64,000 bases of DNA from Lentisphaerota bacterium (GCA_015061575.1 SUWF01000014.1:1-64000); one strand, 5' to 3'; numbered from the stretch's first letter, positions 1 through 9,687 are shown. Program-made: numbers and translations. The notes: a model not told the origin generated them from the sequence alone.

Positions 1-2
1 TT

Positions 3-1325
3 TGCCAAAACCCGGGGATTGGTTACGGCAAGCCGTTCACGTTCGGGCCGGAAAAGTATGCGCTTTCGGAATTGGCGTTTGAAGTTTACAATGAACTTGA
101 TATTGTGGATCCCAAGTTTCATTTCCGGGTTTCAGAAAACACGCCGCCTGATCTTTTGAAGCAAGTATCCAACCTTATCTGCAACGGACGTACGGCTGTG
201 GTCATGGTCAACAATGATATGCAGAAATCCATGCTGCAAGCTAATGGAAAAACTCCGGAAGATGCCGATGATTATATACTCATTGGCTGTTATGAACCGG
301 CTGTTATGGGTGTGGAACTGAATTGCTCCGGAGCCGGAACGCTGAATTTGGCCAAGGCCGTAGAGCAGGTGATTTTGAGTGCGCCGGAACATTGGCAATA
401 TGAAGATGTAAAACAAGCGTATTTTATACAGCTGCAAAAAAATCTTGAGCAGTGTATTGCCGATCTTAAACGCTTTGAGCGTTTGTGGAGCAGCAGTAAT
501 CCGGCTCCGCTTTTCTCCGGGCCAATGCAAAGCTGCCATGAGCGTGGCAAAGATATTTCGGAAGCCGGCGCCAAATACAATACTACCGGTATTTGCTGTG
601 TGGGACTGCCGGATGCTGTGGATTCGCTGATTGCAGTCGGCGAACTGTTTAAGCGGAAGTTGATCACTTCGATTTCAGAGCTTAAAAACATCTTACTGGA
701 TAACTGGCAAAAACATGAGCTTTTGCGCCAGATCGTGCTGCATAAATTTCCATCCTGGGGCAACGATAATGCTGAAGTTGATGCGCTGGCGGTCGAAATT
801 GCTGACGCTGTCGGCAGTTGGATCAATAAAACAGATAATACCCGCAACGGCAAATTTCAGGCGGCGCTTTATGCCATCTTGCCGACGGCACAGCTTATGG
901 GTAAATATACTGGAGCGTTGCCCAACGGGCGATTGGCCAATACAGTTTTAACCATGAACACCAACTGCGAAAACGGTCGGGATCTGAATGGCGTGACCGC
1001 AATCCTGCGCTCGGCAGCCAAACTGCCGCTGCATTGGTTTGTCAATGGTACTACATTGGATATAACTCTGCACCCCAGCGTAGTAAGTGCCGGTAAGGGA
1101 TCCGAAACGGTCTGCAGTTTGATTCGCAGTTATTTTCAGTTGGGCGGTACGACGCTGCAGTTCAATGTTTTTAACCGGAAAATGCTGCTGGAGGCTCAGC
1201 AAAATCCAGCTGCTTACGCCAATTTGCAAATACGGGTGTGCGGTTGGAATGTCCGTTTTATTGATTTGGCACCGGAAGAACAGCAAATTTTTATTGACCG
1301 GGCCAATGGAGGCAACTCATGCTGA
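3..1325 (+). CDS. Glycyl radical enzyme (pyruvate formate-lyase family), 5' end missing
   Basis: The frame is open to the left edge, so about 440 C-terminal residues of a protein that is normally near 800 aa are visible. The thiyl-radical cysteine lies in IGCYEP (about residue 96 of the visible part). The C-x-E arrangement is that of dehydratase-type glycyl radical enzymes, where Glu acts as a base. The glycyl radical site is RVCGWNVRF, with the radical Gly 26 residues from the C-terminus, as in the family. Having Cys just before that Gly is unusual. The stop overlaps the start of the activase by 7 nt, so the two are translationally coupled. The substrate cannot be told; a dehydratase or C-C lyase acting on a sugar fragment is plausible from context. 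Confidence 0.9.
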   Translation, partial: CQNPGIGYGKPFTFGPEKYALSELAFEVYNELDIVDPKFHFRVSENTPPDLLKQVSNLICNGRTAVVMVNNDMQKSMLQANGKTPEDADDYILIGCYEPAVMGVELNCSGAGTLNLAKAVEQVILSAPEHWQYEDVKQAYFIQLQKNLEQCIADLKRFERLWSSSNPAPLFSGPMQSCHERGKDISEAGAKYNTTGICCVGLPDAVDSLIAVGELFKRKLITSISELKNILLDNWQKHELLRQIVLHKFPSWGNDNAEVDALAVEIADAVGSWINKTDNTRNGKFQAALYAILPTAQLMGKYTGALPNGRLANTVLTMNTNCENGRDLNGVTAILRSAAKLPLHWFVNGTTLDITLHPSVVSAGKGSETVCSLIRSYFQLGGTTLQFNVFNRKMLLEAQQNPAAYANLQIRVCGWNVRFIDLAPEEQQIFIDRANGGNSC

Positions 1326-2209
1326 AAGGTAATATTATTGATATAAAACATCTGGCTGTGCATGACGGCCCCGGCATCCGGACGACTGTATTTTTTAAAG
1401 GTTGTCCGCTGCGCTGCTGGTGGTGCCACAATCCGGAAAGCCAGGCTGTTAAAAAGGAACTGGGACTACTGCGGAATCGCTGCATAAACTGCCGCTTATG
1501 CAGTAATGTGTGCAGACTGCATACTTTTGACAGCGAGGGAAAACACCTTGTTGAGCGTGCCGGATGCAGCAGTTGCGGAAAATGCGTCGATGTATGTCCG
1601 GTAAATGCGCTGGAACTTTATGGACACAGCATTTCTCTGGAAAAAACTGTTGCAGAAGTATTGAAAGACCGGGTATTTTATGGTTCAAATGGCGGATGCA
1701 CTCTTTCCGGCGGTGAACCTTTGCTGCAAAGTGAATTTGCTGCTGCCGTTTTGAATGAGTTGAAAAAGCTCCATATCCATACTGCTGTCGATACTTGCGG
1801 CGCAGTTCCATGGAGCAGCTTTGAAAAAGTTCTGCCGGTGACAGATATGTTTTTATTTGACCTGAAACATCCGGATCCAGAGGAACACCGGCGCATGACC
1901 GGAGTTGATAATAAGTTGCTGTTGGAAAATTTACAGCAACTTGATAGTTGCGGCAAGCCCATTGAAATTCGCATTCCGCTGATTCCGCAATACAACAGCA
2001 CTCCGGAGGATTTGAACGGATTTTTGCTGATAATGGCAAGTTTGAAAAATCTGACTGCAGTTAAGATATTGCCATTTCATCATGCCCGATTCAAGTATCA
2101 GGCTTTGGATATAGCAGAACCGCTGGCTGGATTAGAGACGTGCAGCGATGAATTGTATCGGCAAGTGCAGGATTTTTTCAGAAAAAATAATATAAGTGTT
2201 TCCGAATAA
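1319..2209 (+). CDS. Glycyl radical enzyme activating enzyme (radical SAM)
   Basis: 296 aa, the usual size. It installs the glycyl radical on the upstream enzyme using S-adenosylmethionine and a 4Fe-4S cluster. The radical SAM motif is C29-x3-C33-x2-C36 ([13 protein letters not shown]). It is followed by two ferredoxin-like clusters, C55-x2-C58-x2-C61-x3-C65 and C83-x2-C86-x2-C89-x3-C93, a layout typical of activases for enzymes other than pyruvate formate-lyase itself. The SAM-binding SGGEP motif is near residue 130. The gene overlaps its substrate enzyme and is 34 nt ahead of the pseudopilin gene. Confidence 0.94.
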   Translation: MLKGNIIDIKHLAVHDGPGIRTTVFFKGCPLRCWWCHNPESQAVKKELGLLRNRCINCRLCSNVCRLHTFDSEGKHLVERAGCSSCGKCVDVCPVNALELYGHSISLEKTVAEVLKDRVFYGSNGGCTLSGGEPLLQSEFAAAVLNELKKLHIHTAVDTCGAVPWSSFEKVLPVTDMFLFDLKHPDPEEHRRMTGVDNKLLLENLQQLDSCGKPIEIRIPLIPQYNSTPEDLNGFLLIMASLKNLTAVKILPFHHARFKYQALDIAEPLAGLETCSDELYRQVQDFFRKNNISVSE

Positions 2210-2243
2210 AACAAAAAAACAAAAAAACAAAGGAGAGTATGCA

Positions 2244-2978
2244 ATGAAGAACATCAGAAAATTCACCCTTATTGAACTTTTGGTCGTAATCGCCATCATC
2301 GCCATTCTGGCAGCCATGCTTCTGCCGGCATTATCCGCCGCCCGGGAACGGGCCAAAAGCGCAAACTGCATAAGCAACCTCAAACAGCTGGCGCTGGCCG
2401 GTACTATGTATGCTGCGGATAACGGCAATAACATGCTTATTGCCAAGGGTAAAACCTCCAGCGGTACTTACTGGTCAGACTGGTATATCCAACTGGGATA
2501 TCTGCCCAACAGTGAAGCTTCGTCTATTCTCTGCCCGGCGGTCGAACCTTTTACCTACAGAGAAAGCGATGAATATGCCCGGCATTACTATACCTACGCC
2601 AGCCGTGCCGACAGTATTCCGGCCAATATCCGGCTGCGTACCACTGATTCTGCAAATATGCGTACAGATGCCATTAATATGGATAATTTGCAGAGCTCCC
2701 CTGATGATTTTCCGATTTTTCTCGACAGTTACAACACTACAGATAAAAGACAATCCTGCAAGATCGGGATCGTCAAAAACGGTACAAGTTTTATGTATGA
2801 AGTGCATGGCGGCAATATCAACGCGGCTTTTATGGATGGTCACGCTGAATCGCAGACAGGTAAAGGTATGATCAACAAATTTGCTCAGGAATATTTTCCT
2901 TACCAGGATAAAAATTATATAACAGTGTATTATCTGGATAAATCCCAGACGGTAGTCAGTCACAATGCTATAAAATAA
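2244..2978 (+). CDS. Prepilin-like protein (type IV pilin N-terminus, H-x9-DG signature)
   Basis: 244 aa. The ATG at 2244 is chosen because AAAGGAG lies 8-10 nt before it; an upstream in-frame start gives a charged extension ahead of the prepilin motif. Residues 1-35 are a class III signal ([20 protein letters not shown]) cut before Phe by a prepilin peptidase and then N-methylated, leaving a hydrophobic helix. The C-terminal part carries [12 protein letters not shown], the H-x9-DG signature of pseudopilin-like proteins that are very numerous in Lentisphaerae and Planctomycetes. It sits between an activase and a glycoside phosphorylase. Its role is unknown; a surface or secretion-linked sugar-capture function is inference. 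Confidence 0.9.
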   Translation: MKNIRKFTLIELLVVIAIIAILAAMLLPALSAARERAKSANCISNLKQLALAGTMYAADNGNNMLIAKGKTSSGTYWSDWYIQLGYLPNSEASSILCPAVEPFTYRESDEYARHYYTYASRADSIPANIRLRTTDSANMRTDAINMDNLQSSPDDFPIFLDSYNTTDKRQSCKIGIVKNGTSFMYEVHGGNINAAFMDGHAESQTGKGMINKFAQEYFPYQDKNYITVYYLDKSQTVVSHNAIK

Positions 2979-3001
2979 AAACAGTATGGAGTTTTAAGAT
3001 T

Positions 3002-4003
3002 ATGGAATTTGACATAAAATCATTGAAAACACCTGATTTTATCAAGCGTTATCCGGGCAATCCCATTCTGGATTCATCCCAAGTACCTTATGAATCGGTA
3101 TTGACTTATAATGCCGGTTTTGCCAAATTCAACGGCAAATATGTATCGGTTTTCCGTAACGATTACAATCGTAATAAGGAAAACTTCATGACAGCCACGG
3201 TCAAAATCAATTTGGGTCTTGCCACCAGCGATGACGGTATTCATTGGCAAGTAGCGTCCAAGCCGTGTTGGGAAATACACACCGATGAGATACGCCACGT
3301 TTATGATCCGCGCTTGACCGTGATCGATGGCAAATGTTACGTCTGTTTTGCTATGGATACCTGGCATGGAGTGCGCGGCGGTGTTGCTGTTACCGAAGAT
3401 TTTGATAAGTTTGAAATTCTCAATCTGGCCGCCCCCGAAAATCGCAATATGGTGCTTTTCCCGGAAAAAATCAACGGCATGTATATGCGTCTGGAACGCC
3501 CCATGCCGGTCTATGGCCGGGTTCCGGATCGCAAGGAATCTTTTGATATCTGGAGTGCAAAATCGCCTGATTTGCGTTATTGGGGCGATAACACACTGGT
3601 GTTGCCAGCTGAAAAGATGCCCTGCTGCAACAGCAAGATCGGCCCCGGCGCCCCGCCAGTCAAGACGCCTTACGGCTGGCTGGCCTTGACCCATCTGGTC
3701 AACAAAGTTGATTATGAGCTTTACGCCTGGCACCGCAATTGGAACAAAATCTATTATGCCGGAGCCATGCTGCTGGATCTGGAAGATCCCAACAAAGTGT
3801 TGAGTATTGCCAAAACTCCGCTCCTGGTTCCCGAAATGCCCTACGAAAAAGAAGGGATGCGTGGCGATGTGATTTTTCCCGGTGGTATGATTTTGGAAGA
3901 TAGCGGCGAAGTCAAAATTTATTACGGTTCCGCTGATACCTGCGAATGTCTTGCCACTTGCGACATCGTGGATCTTATCAAATTTGTCAAAAATGAAAAT
4001 TGA
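3002..4003 (+). CDS. Glycoside hydrolase family 130 protein (beta-mannoside phosphorylase-like)
   Basis: 333 aa, the family's usual length, without a signal peptide, so cytoplasmic. GH130 enzymes phosphorolyse beta-mannosides to mannose-1-phosphate. Visible family marks are RYPGNPIL near residue 20, YDPRLT near residue 102 containing the likely catalytic Asp, and GPGAPPVKTPYGWL near residue 217, which forms the phosphate/sugar pocket. The gene starts 23 nt after the pseudopilin and is followed within 8 nt by a secreted hydrolase, fitting an import-and-cleave pathway. Exact mannoside specificity cannot be read from sequence. Confidence 0.88.
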   Translation: MEFDIKSLKTPDFIKRYPGNPILDSSQVPYESVLTYNAGFAKFNGKYVSVFRNDYNRNKENFMTATVKINLGLATSDDGIHWQVASKPCWEIHTDEIRHVYDPRLTVIDGKCYVCFAMDTWHGVRGGVAVTEDFDKFEILNLAAPENRNMVLFPEKINGMYMRLERPMPVYGRVPDRKESFDIWSAKSPDLRYWGDNTLVLPAEKMPCCNSKIGPGAPPVKTPYGWLALTHLVNKVDYELYAWHRNWNKIYYAGAMLLDLEDPNKVLSIAKTPLLVPEMPYEKEGMRGDVIFPGGMILEDSGEVKIYYGSADTCECLATCDIVDLIKFVKNEN

Positions 4004-4011
4004 GGTTGCCG

Positions 4012-6936
4012 ATGCGTTTTATCTCTTTTTTATGCCTTATGCTGTTGAGCCATTTGGCCGCAGCTGAAAATCTGCTTGCCAATGGCGATTTCAACGGTAA
4101 AGAGTTGCAGCAGGAGTTATCGTTGATCAATCAGCATGGAGCAATCAAACTCATTGATTTTACCGAGGATATGACTTGGAATAAGTGTTTGAAAGCTGAG
4201 GTCGCATCCGTGCGCACTCTTAAAGACGGTACTCAGCTGCTGACTGCAGAGATCGTTTTCGGTAAAAATGCTCTGCCGGTGGAACCGGCTACTCTTTACA
4301 ACTTCAGCTTTGATGTCAAAGGTGGGTTGCTTTTGTCGATGTTTGTCTATTGTGATCAAGCTCCGGTCAAAAACATTGCGGTCAAAGCAGCCAAAATTAT
4401 CCGTCCGCAGCCCCGTTCGGTTAAAGGCGATGCGCAAAATTGGAGTACGGTCAAAGGATTTTTCAAAACTCCGTCTGATACCAGATATATACGTTTTGTT
4501 ATCCGCTTTTGGGCAAACAGCAAGACACAGCGGCGGGTTACGGTTCGCCCCGGCGATCATATATTGCTGGACAATGTAAAGCTGGAAAAAAAGTCAACGC
4601 TCGACAGCATTTCTCTGGCGAGTCCGGCAGCGAAGGAAAAACGCAAAGTAAACGCTTATCTTGCTGAGGATTCAGTGAAGACGTCTTTGCCCTTTCTGCC
4701 CCGTCCGTGGTTGAAGAACAAGCCGGAGCTGCCGGTGGAACTCAAGTGGCAGCGGCAAGGTGAAAATATGCATTTTACTTTGAGCATAAAAGATATACAC
4801 CCCAATCAAGTAACGGGTGTTGCCGAAAATGGGTTAAGTATATGGCAAGATAACGTTGCTGAAATCTTTTTTGCTCCAGTTGATGGCAGTGGCCGATTTT
4901 ATCAGTTTGCCTGTTCTGCGTCCGGCGGCAGATACCGGGGCATCAACGGCAAAGCCCAGGGCGAATTTGACCGCTGGCAGGCTTCGGCTGAAAAAGTTGA
5001 CGGCAAGATAATTTATGATTTTACTATTCCTTTTGCGCTATTTACGGATGCCGGGTATATGCCGGATGGGTCGCTTATCAAGTTTAATATCGGCTTCAAA
5101 TACAACAAAGTCGATTACTCATTCATGCCGGTAACAACCGGATTCAGCGAGCTGGGCAAGTTTGCTTTGATGAACTTTGGCAGTATCCAGAGTTACCAGA
5201 CTAAAGCCGCCGCAGAACTGAAAAACAACGTCCCGGAAAAACTGATCTCCGAAATCAATGCCTTTGCCGGAAAAAAATTTGATAATATAGCACAGGCGAT
5301 CCAAGCCGCCGAAACTTTGCAAAACAAAATCCGCCATGAAAAAATGGGCAGCGCTCCGTTCGTTGCCGCAGTGATGCCGCTGGCTGGGGATTTTTCTTAT
5401 CCGCTGGAAATCGGCTTGGAAAATATCATCACCCAACCGATCAAACTGCAAGCTGCTCAAAACGAAATCGCCATGCTGCCGCTGGTTATTTGCAACCGTA
5501 CTGCGGCTCCAGCTGCCTATCGGGTGGTGGTGCATAACGATGCCAAGAACTTTTTTATGCACGAAAATCCCACTCTCGGCAATAATTTTCCGGCAGAAAA
5601 TATCACTTTGCGCGAGGCTGTTCCGGTAAAGGATTCCGAAGGTAAAAATATCAGTCAGCTTTTTGATGCGCTGCCGATAATGAATCAAGCCAATACCGTG
5701 ACTGTGCCCGCCCGTGGGTGCGGGATGGTCTGGATCGAGTTTGATACTGCAAAAACTGCTGCCGGGCACTATCCGGGCAGCATCCGCATCATACCGCTGG
5801 CCGAACCGGCTGAACACACCCACAAAAAATATTCCGGAGCCACGCAGGATTATCCGATAACGCTGGAAGTGCTGCCTTTTAAGCTTGGCCGGCCGGACAA
5901 CAGTTGGCTTTGCGCCTACAGCGGCAGCACCGATCATCTTAAATACATGCTGCAGTTAGGAGGGAGCAGGATACACATTTCTCCTTACGTTTTCAAATTC
6001 AAATTTGACAGCAAAGGCAATTTGATCGATGATAACGGTTCTACTGAAAAAGCGGTGGAACTTTTCAAGACCGACTTGGAGCGTTTCAGACAAAATAATG
6101 CCATGCACGTCAAACCCAAGTTTATGTTTGCCTACGGTATTGCGGGGATTTTTAAACGCGTGGCTCTGCCCAAAACGATCAAACCGCTGACTCCGGAATG
6201 GGAAAATTGCTGGATAAATTACCTGAAAGCTGTCCATAATGCTATCTTGCAGAGCGGATTAACGCTGGAGGACGTAGTCTTTGAACTTTGGGATGAACCC
6301 AAAGGCGAAATCCATGCAGAACTTTTGCGGATGACCCAGCTGGCTCGCCAGACTTTGCCCAACGGCAGATTTACGATCACCTGGGCGGCGCAGAAATTTC
6401 AGTATAAAGCTGAACAAATGCAGGAATATGACGATTTGCTTGATGAACAAACATTCCACTGGATGCTGCGTAATGATCCGGCATATCTGCCGCAGATAAG
6501 AAAGATCCAGCAGAAAAAACATGTTATAAGTGGCATGTATCAATGTTCAACCAGTTTGCGTGAAGATCTTTACAGTTACTTCCGTCTGCACCCGTGGCGG
6601 GTATTTTATGGCAATTACGATATGATGGGCTTTTATGATTTCTGCGCCGTAAACTGGGGACAGGTCGGTGCCAGCGACTGGAAACGGGTACCTTATGGCG
6701 GGATTGTTTACCGCTCCGGCAATGCGTGCATACCTTCGATCCGGTTTATGCTGTTGCGCAGAGGTGTTGACGATGTGCGCTATCTGAAGCTGCTGCAAAA
6801 ATATCAGCATCACGCCGAAGTAAGCCAGTTTCTCCGGGAAGCTCCGGGCAGGGTGGTCAACACCGCACATAATACCAGCCTCTCTGACGAAGTACGCAAT
6901 CAGGCAATAAAACTGCTGCTTAAATACAGTAAATAA
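4012..6936 (+). CDS. Secreted multidomain glycoside hydrolase-like protein (CBM, CBM9-like, DUF4091-type C-terminus)
   Basis: 974 aa from the ATG at 4012; an in-frame TTG at 4000 would add four residues before the signal peptide and is less likely. Residues 1-19 are a signal peptide. Residues about 20-195 form a jelly-roll carbohydrate-binding domain (NLLANGDF start, LLDNVKLEKK end). Residues about 220-390 resemble a CBM9/DOMON sugar-binding sandwich. The C-terminal half looks like a GH123/DUF4091-type catalytic region: ELWDEPKG near residue 760 supplies acidic residues, and RRGVDDVRYLKLLQ is the typical DUF4091 end. It is the last gene of the operon. Substrate unknown. Confidence 0.75.
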   Translation: MRFISFLCLMLLSHLAAAENLLANGDFNGKELQQELSLINQHGAIKLIDFTEDMTWNKCLKAEVASVRTLKDGTQLLTAEIVFGKNALPVEPATLYNFSFDVKGGLLLSMFVYCDQAPVKNIAVKAAKIIRPQPRSVKGDAQNWSTVKGFFKTPSDTRYIRFVIRFWANSKTQRRVTVRPGDHILLDNVKLEKKSTLDSISLASPAAKEKRKVNAYLAEDSVKTSLPFLPRPWLKNKPELPVELKWQRQGENMHFTLSIKDIHPNQVTGVAENGLSIWQDNVAEIFFAPVDGSGRFYQFACSASGGRYRGINGKAQGEFDRWQASAEKVDGKIIYDFTIPFALFTDAGYMPDGSLIKFNIGFKYNKVDYSFMPVTTGFSELGKFALMNFGSIQSYQTKAAAELKNNVPEKLISEINAFAGKKFDNIAQAIQAAETLQNKIRHEKMGSAPFVAAVMPLAGDFSYPLEIGLENIITQPIKLQAAQNEIAMLPLVICNRTAAPAAYRVVVHNDAKNFFMHENPTLGNNFPAENITLREAVPVKDSEGKNISQLFDALPIMNQANTVTVPARGCGMVWIEFDTAKTAAGHYPGSIRIIPLAEPAEHTHKKYSGATQDYPITLEVLPFKLGRPDNSWLCAYSGSTDHLKYMLQLGGSRIHISPYVFKFKFDSKGNLIDDNGSTEKAVELFKTDLERFRQNNAMHVKPKFMFAYGIAGIFKRVALPKTIKPLTPEWENCWINYLKAVHNAILQSGLTLEDVVFELWDEPKGEIHAELLRMTQLARQTLPNGRFTITWAAQKFQYKAEQMQEYDDLLDEQTFHWMLRNDPAYLPQIRKIQQKKHVISGMYQCSTSLREDLYSYFRLHPWRVFYGNYDMMGFYDFCAVNWGQVGASDWKRVPYGGIVYRSGNACIPSIRFMLLRRGVDDVRYLKLLQKYQHHAEVSQFLREAPGRVVNTAHNTSLSDEVRNQAIKLLLKYSK

Positions 6937-6960
6937 GATCCTCTATTGCAGTATACCTGA

Positions 6961-7010
6961 AACAGTCGGCTCTGACAGCAGTAAAAACTGACAGATCCGA
7001 CTGTTTTTTT
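6961..7010 (+). terminator. Rho-independent terminator after the glycyl radical/GH130 operon
   Basis: AACAGTCGG (6961-6969) pairs perfectly with CCGACTGTT (6997-7005) and is followed by a T run to 7010. The loop is long (27 nt) and holds a direct repeat of CTGACAG. It lies between two convergent genes. Confidence 0.7.
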
Positions 7011-7835
7011 TCAGTTGCCGTCAAAAGTGCTCTGACGTTGGAAGTCGCTGGGGGATTGGCCGGTATTTTTTTTGAAGAAATAAGAAAAATAGTACTCACT
7101 GCTGAAATTGAGTTTTTCCGCAACCTGCCGGATGCTGGTGTTGGGCAGACGCAGCATATCCATGGCCTTGCTCAATAGTGAGTTGGTCAGAAATTGTTTA
7201 GGCGTTATGCCCAGATCCCGGGTAAAGTTGCGGCTGAAAACATTACTGCGGATTTTCATTATATCTGCAAGATCCTCCACTCTTGTGGAGGCGTCACCGT
7301 ATTTTCTTACATGGTAAATAACTGATTCGTAGGCTTTCCAATGAACTGCATCCGGAGTGGAAAAAAGCGGATTGCGGGTACAAAGTTCGCCGACCAGATC
7401 ATATATTATATGATTTAATTTGCAGAGTGATAACATTGCGCTCTGCTGGGCGGCCAACTGGTTAAGTTCCTCCAGATAGGGGGTTTTTTCCCACATCAAA
7501 CTTTTGGGATAATTCCGGAAAATATCGAATCCGTAAAAAAACTCCATATTGAAATGTATGGAATAGAACCGGATCTCCGGCGACAGCTTCCAGTGATACA
7601 TCCGGTTGCAAGGCAAAAAGTAACTGCTGTTTTCTTTGATCGGCAGAAGTGCATTGTCGGTCATATCCCGAATAAAAGAATCCTGATCGCTGCCGACAGA
7701 TAATATCGTAAAAAAGATATTGACCGGCTTGGCAGCTTTGTGATTACAAGGCCAGCTGCCGACCGCTGCATGCAGCAGATGCAACCGCAAAAAAGCCTGA
7801 TTATTAATCAATATAGTATTGTTTTTTACCGACAT
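7011..7835 (-). CDS. AraC family transcriptional regulator
   Basis: 274 aa. The N-terminal part (about 1-165) is a cupin-like ligand-sensing domain without a clear assignment. Residues about 175-270 form the two helix-turn-helix AraC domain, with FSRNFTRDLGITPKQFL and the family signature around VAEKLNFSSEYYFSYFFKKNTGQSP. It converges on the secreted hydrolase gene and ends at the shared terminator. The 244-nt upstream region carries 10-bp phased repeats that may be its operator. Effector and targets are unknown. Confidence 0.92.
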   Translation of the reverse strand: MSVKNNTILINNQAFLRLHLLHAAVGSWPCNHKAAKPVNIFFTILSVGSDQDSFIRDMTDNALLPIKENSSYFLPCNRMYHWKLSPEIRFYSIHFNMEFFYGFDIFRNYPKSLMWEKTPYLEELNQLAAQQSAMLSLCKLNHIIYDLVGELCTRNPLFSTPDAVHWKAYESVIYHVRKYGDASTRVEDLADIMKIRSNVFSRNFTRDLGITPKQFLTNSLLSKAMDMLRLPNTSIRQVAEKLNFSSEYYFSYFFKKNTGQSPSDFQRQSTFDGN

Positions 7836-7890
7836 AGGTTCACCATAAAACCGACATTTGTAAATTTATATTACTTCCCGGCATTGGCAA

Positions 7891-8065
7891 CCGGTACGGA
7901 TTTGTACGGATTTGTACGGATATTAGCTCATACAATAAACTCTTTAAACTCTTTTTTACTGCTTATGCGGCGTTGGGTAAACTTGAGATAGAGTAAATCA
8001 TCATTGAGCCACATCCGCCGGATGGGAGTAATAAATCTCCATTCTTTATCCGTACCCCTCCGTAC
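7891..8065. promoter_or_regulatory. Helically phased GTACGG repeats upstream of the araC-type gene
   Basis: Three copies of GTACGGA lie at an exact 10-bp period (units ending 7900, 7910 and 7920). Two copies of the reverse complement CCGTAC lie at 8050-8055 and 8060-8065, also 10 bp apart. The first group is 56-85 bp and the second about 215-230 bp upstream of the AraC-type start codon. Direct half-sites one helical turn apart, with a distant second block in inverse orientation, are what a looping AraC-type operator would look like. This is inference. The rest of 7836-8079 shows no gene. Confidence 0.4.
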
Positions 8066-8079
8066 TTCTCTGTATAAAA

Positions 8080-8451
8080 TCACCGGTTTTCCGGAATGAC
8101 TTCCAGCCAGTAGCCGTTGGGGTCGTTTACAAAGTAAATTCCCATAGCTTCATTTTCGTAACAGATGCAGCCCATTTCGGCGTGGCGTTTGTGGGCGCCT
8201 GCGTAGTCATCGACCTTGAACGCCAAGTGGATTTCATTGTCGCCAAGATCGTAGGGGCGATCCATTTCCCGCAGCCAGGTTAACTCCAGCTGATGGCTGC
8301 TGTTGCCGTCTTCCAGATACACGATAATGAAACTCCCGTCTTTAGCGTTAATGCGGCGCACTTCGTGCATGTCAAAAGCATCCTGATAAAATTTAATGCT
8401 TTTATCAAGGTCAAAAACGTTCAAGTTATTGTGAACCATACGGAATTTCAT
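8080..8451 (-). CDS. VOC superfamily (glyoxalase I-like) protein
   Basis: 123 aa from the ATG at 8451, chosen because GGAG precedes it at good spacing; a longer upstream frame has no ribosome site. The fold is a pair of beta-alpha-beta-beta-beta units. VHNNLNVFDLDKSIKFYQDAFDM at the start and NDPNGYWLEVIPE at the end are typical of glyoxalase I (methylglyoxal detoxification). Metal ligands are plausible at His (about residue 5), Glu (about 53), His (about 71) and Glu (about 119). Other VOC roles cannot be excluded. It stands alone between two AraC genes. Confidence 0.8.
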   Translation of the reverse strand: MKFRMVHNNLNVFDLDKSIKFYQDAFDMHEVRRINAKDGSFIIVYLEDGNSSHQLELTWLREMDRPYDLGDNEIHLAFKVDDYAGAHKRHAEMGCICYENEAMGIYFVNDPNGYWLEVIPENR

Positions 8452-8568
8452 AGTATATTTCTCCTGTTTGTTTCTATTGTTTAGCAAGTAATATATAACA
8501 TGTGCTTATAAAAAGCAAACCTGCAGAAACAAAAATACCTTTAAGTGATTCCCCTTCTGTAATCAAAA

Positions 8569-9510
8569 TTATTTTTCTGCTGGTTGACTTTGCTGCTGGC
8601 GTCGGTATTGCAGCGGAGTAATGTTGTAGGTTCGCTTAAAGACAGTTGCCAGATAACTGCCGTTGGCAAAACCGCAGTCGCGGGCAATGTATTCCAGATC
8701 TTTGTTGCTTTCTTCCAGCAGCACGCAGGCTTTATGCAGCCGCTGATTGTTCAGAAACATCACCGGCGATACATTGTAATATTTCTTAAATTCCCGGAAC
8801 AACACCGATCTGCTCATGCCGCACTCTTTACACATCTTTTCGATCGACCAATGTTTGCTGCAATGTTTGGACAGATTGATTGCCAGCATGGAAATGATTC
8901 GGGAGTTTCCACGTCCTGCGTGATCGCTGCGGATATTTTTTTCGGTCGCATGACACACTATTTGCAGAAAATCTATAAAAATCCCCACCATTGCCATCTG
9001 ATAACCGGCAGGTTTCTGCATCTGCAGTTTGCCGAGCTTTTTTACCAACGGCAGCACCCGATCATAATCTTCGGTAGGCAATATATATCGCAAAGGCTGG
9101 CCGCTGCTGGTCAGATGGGATTGCGGAGCAAGCACAAAAAGATTTTGGAATCCGGCTGTGCTGCTCAAATCAAAAAGCGGCAGGCGCAGCCGCTCAAAAT
9201 TTACCAATACATTGTAGTAATCAAGATCATACGGTTCGTAGTCATGGTGTATTCCGGGAGCGATCACCAATATTTCCTGCGGGTGCAGCTGATATTTTTT
9301 ATTTTCGCAAATATGGTTGCCCTTGCCGGATACCACCAGCACAATCTCGTAAAACTGATCGTGACTGTGCCAGCCAGGCCGCGTGCCATGCTGCTGAAAA
9401 GATACCGATAATGGAAAATCGTTGATGCGGAAAACGTAATCATAAGGAACTACCGCATACAACCCTAAACTGTTGAGATTGGAAACTTGAGTTGTATTTT
9501 TTTTATTCAT
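8569..9510 (-). CDS. AraC family transcriptional regulator with cupin sensor
   Basis: 313 aa. Residues about 35-130 are a cupin (GWHSHDQFYEIVLVVSGKG and LHPQEILVIAPGIHHDYEP), the usual sugar-sensing domain. The C-terminal 100 residues hold the AraC double HTH (IEKMCKECGMSRSVLFREFKKYYNVSP and ARDCGFANGSYLATVFKRTYNITP). It is divergent from the secreted hydrolase at 9721 across a 210-nt gap holding an inverted repeat and a promoter, so control of that gene is likely. Confidence 0.93.
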   Translation of the reverse strand: MNKKNTTQVSNLNSLGLYAVVPYDYVFRINDFPLSVSFQQHGTRPGWHSHDQFYEIVLVVSGKGNHICENKKYQLHPQEILVIAPGIHHDYEPYDLDYYNVLVNFERLRLPLFDLSSTAGFQNLFVLAPQSHLTSSGQPLRYILPTEDYDRVLPLVKKLGKLQMQKPAGYQMAMVGIFIDFLQIVCHATEKNIRSDHAGRGNSRIISMLAINLSKHCSKHWSIEKMCKECGMSRSVLFREFKKYYNVSPVMFLNNQRLHKACVLLEESNKDLEYIARDCGFANGSYLATVFKRTYNITPLQYRRQQQSQPAEK

Positions 9511-9598
9511 AAATGGGACTATTTTAAAGTTTTTAAGGACTTTTTCAGTTGAAAATCTCTATTTTTTTATGTATATTAGCAATGAATATAAGCATGTT

Positions 9599-9687
9599 GG
9601 TTATTATTTTTCTGTTATGGGATAAAAATAATACCAAAAATATAAAAATCAAATTTTGTTGATGACTTGATGAATAAAAAGTATAAA
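9599..9687 (+). promoter_or_regulatory. Inverted repeat and sigma70-type promoter for the 867-aa hydrolase gene
   Basis: GGTTATTATTTTT (9599-9611) is answered by AAAAATAATACC (9624-9635), a near-perfect inverted repeat. Downstream, TTGATG (9659-9664), 17 nt, TATAAA (9682-9687) makes a fair promoter, 33 nt before the start codon. The inverted repeat is a candidate site for the divergent AraC regulator. Confidence 0.45.

Noticed and set aside
3-1325. Identification of the glycyl radical enzyme as propanediol dehydratase feeding from fucose
   Set aside because: fucI is 22 kb away in another operon, no microcompartment or aldehyde dehydrogenase gene is visible, and half the enzyme is missing.
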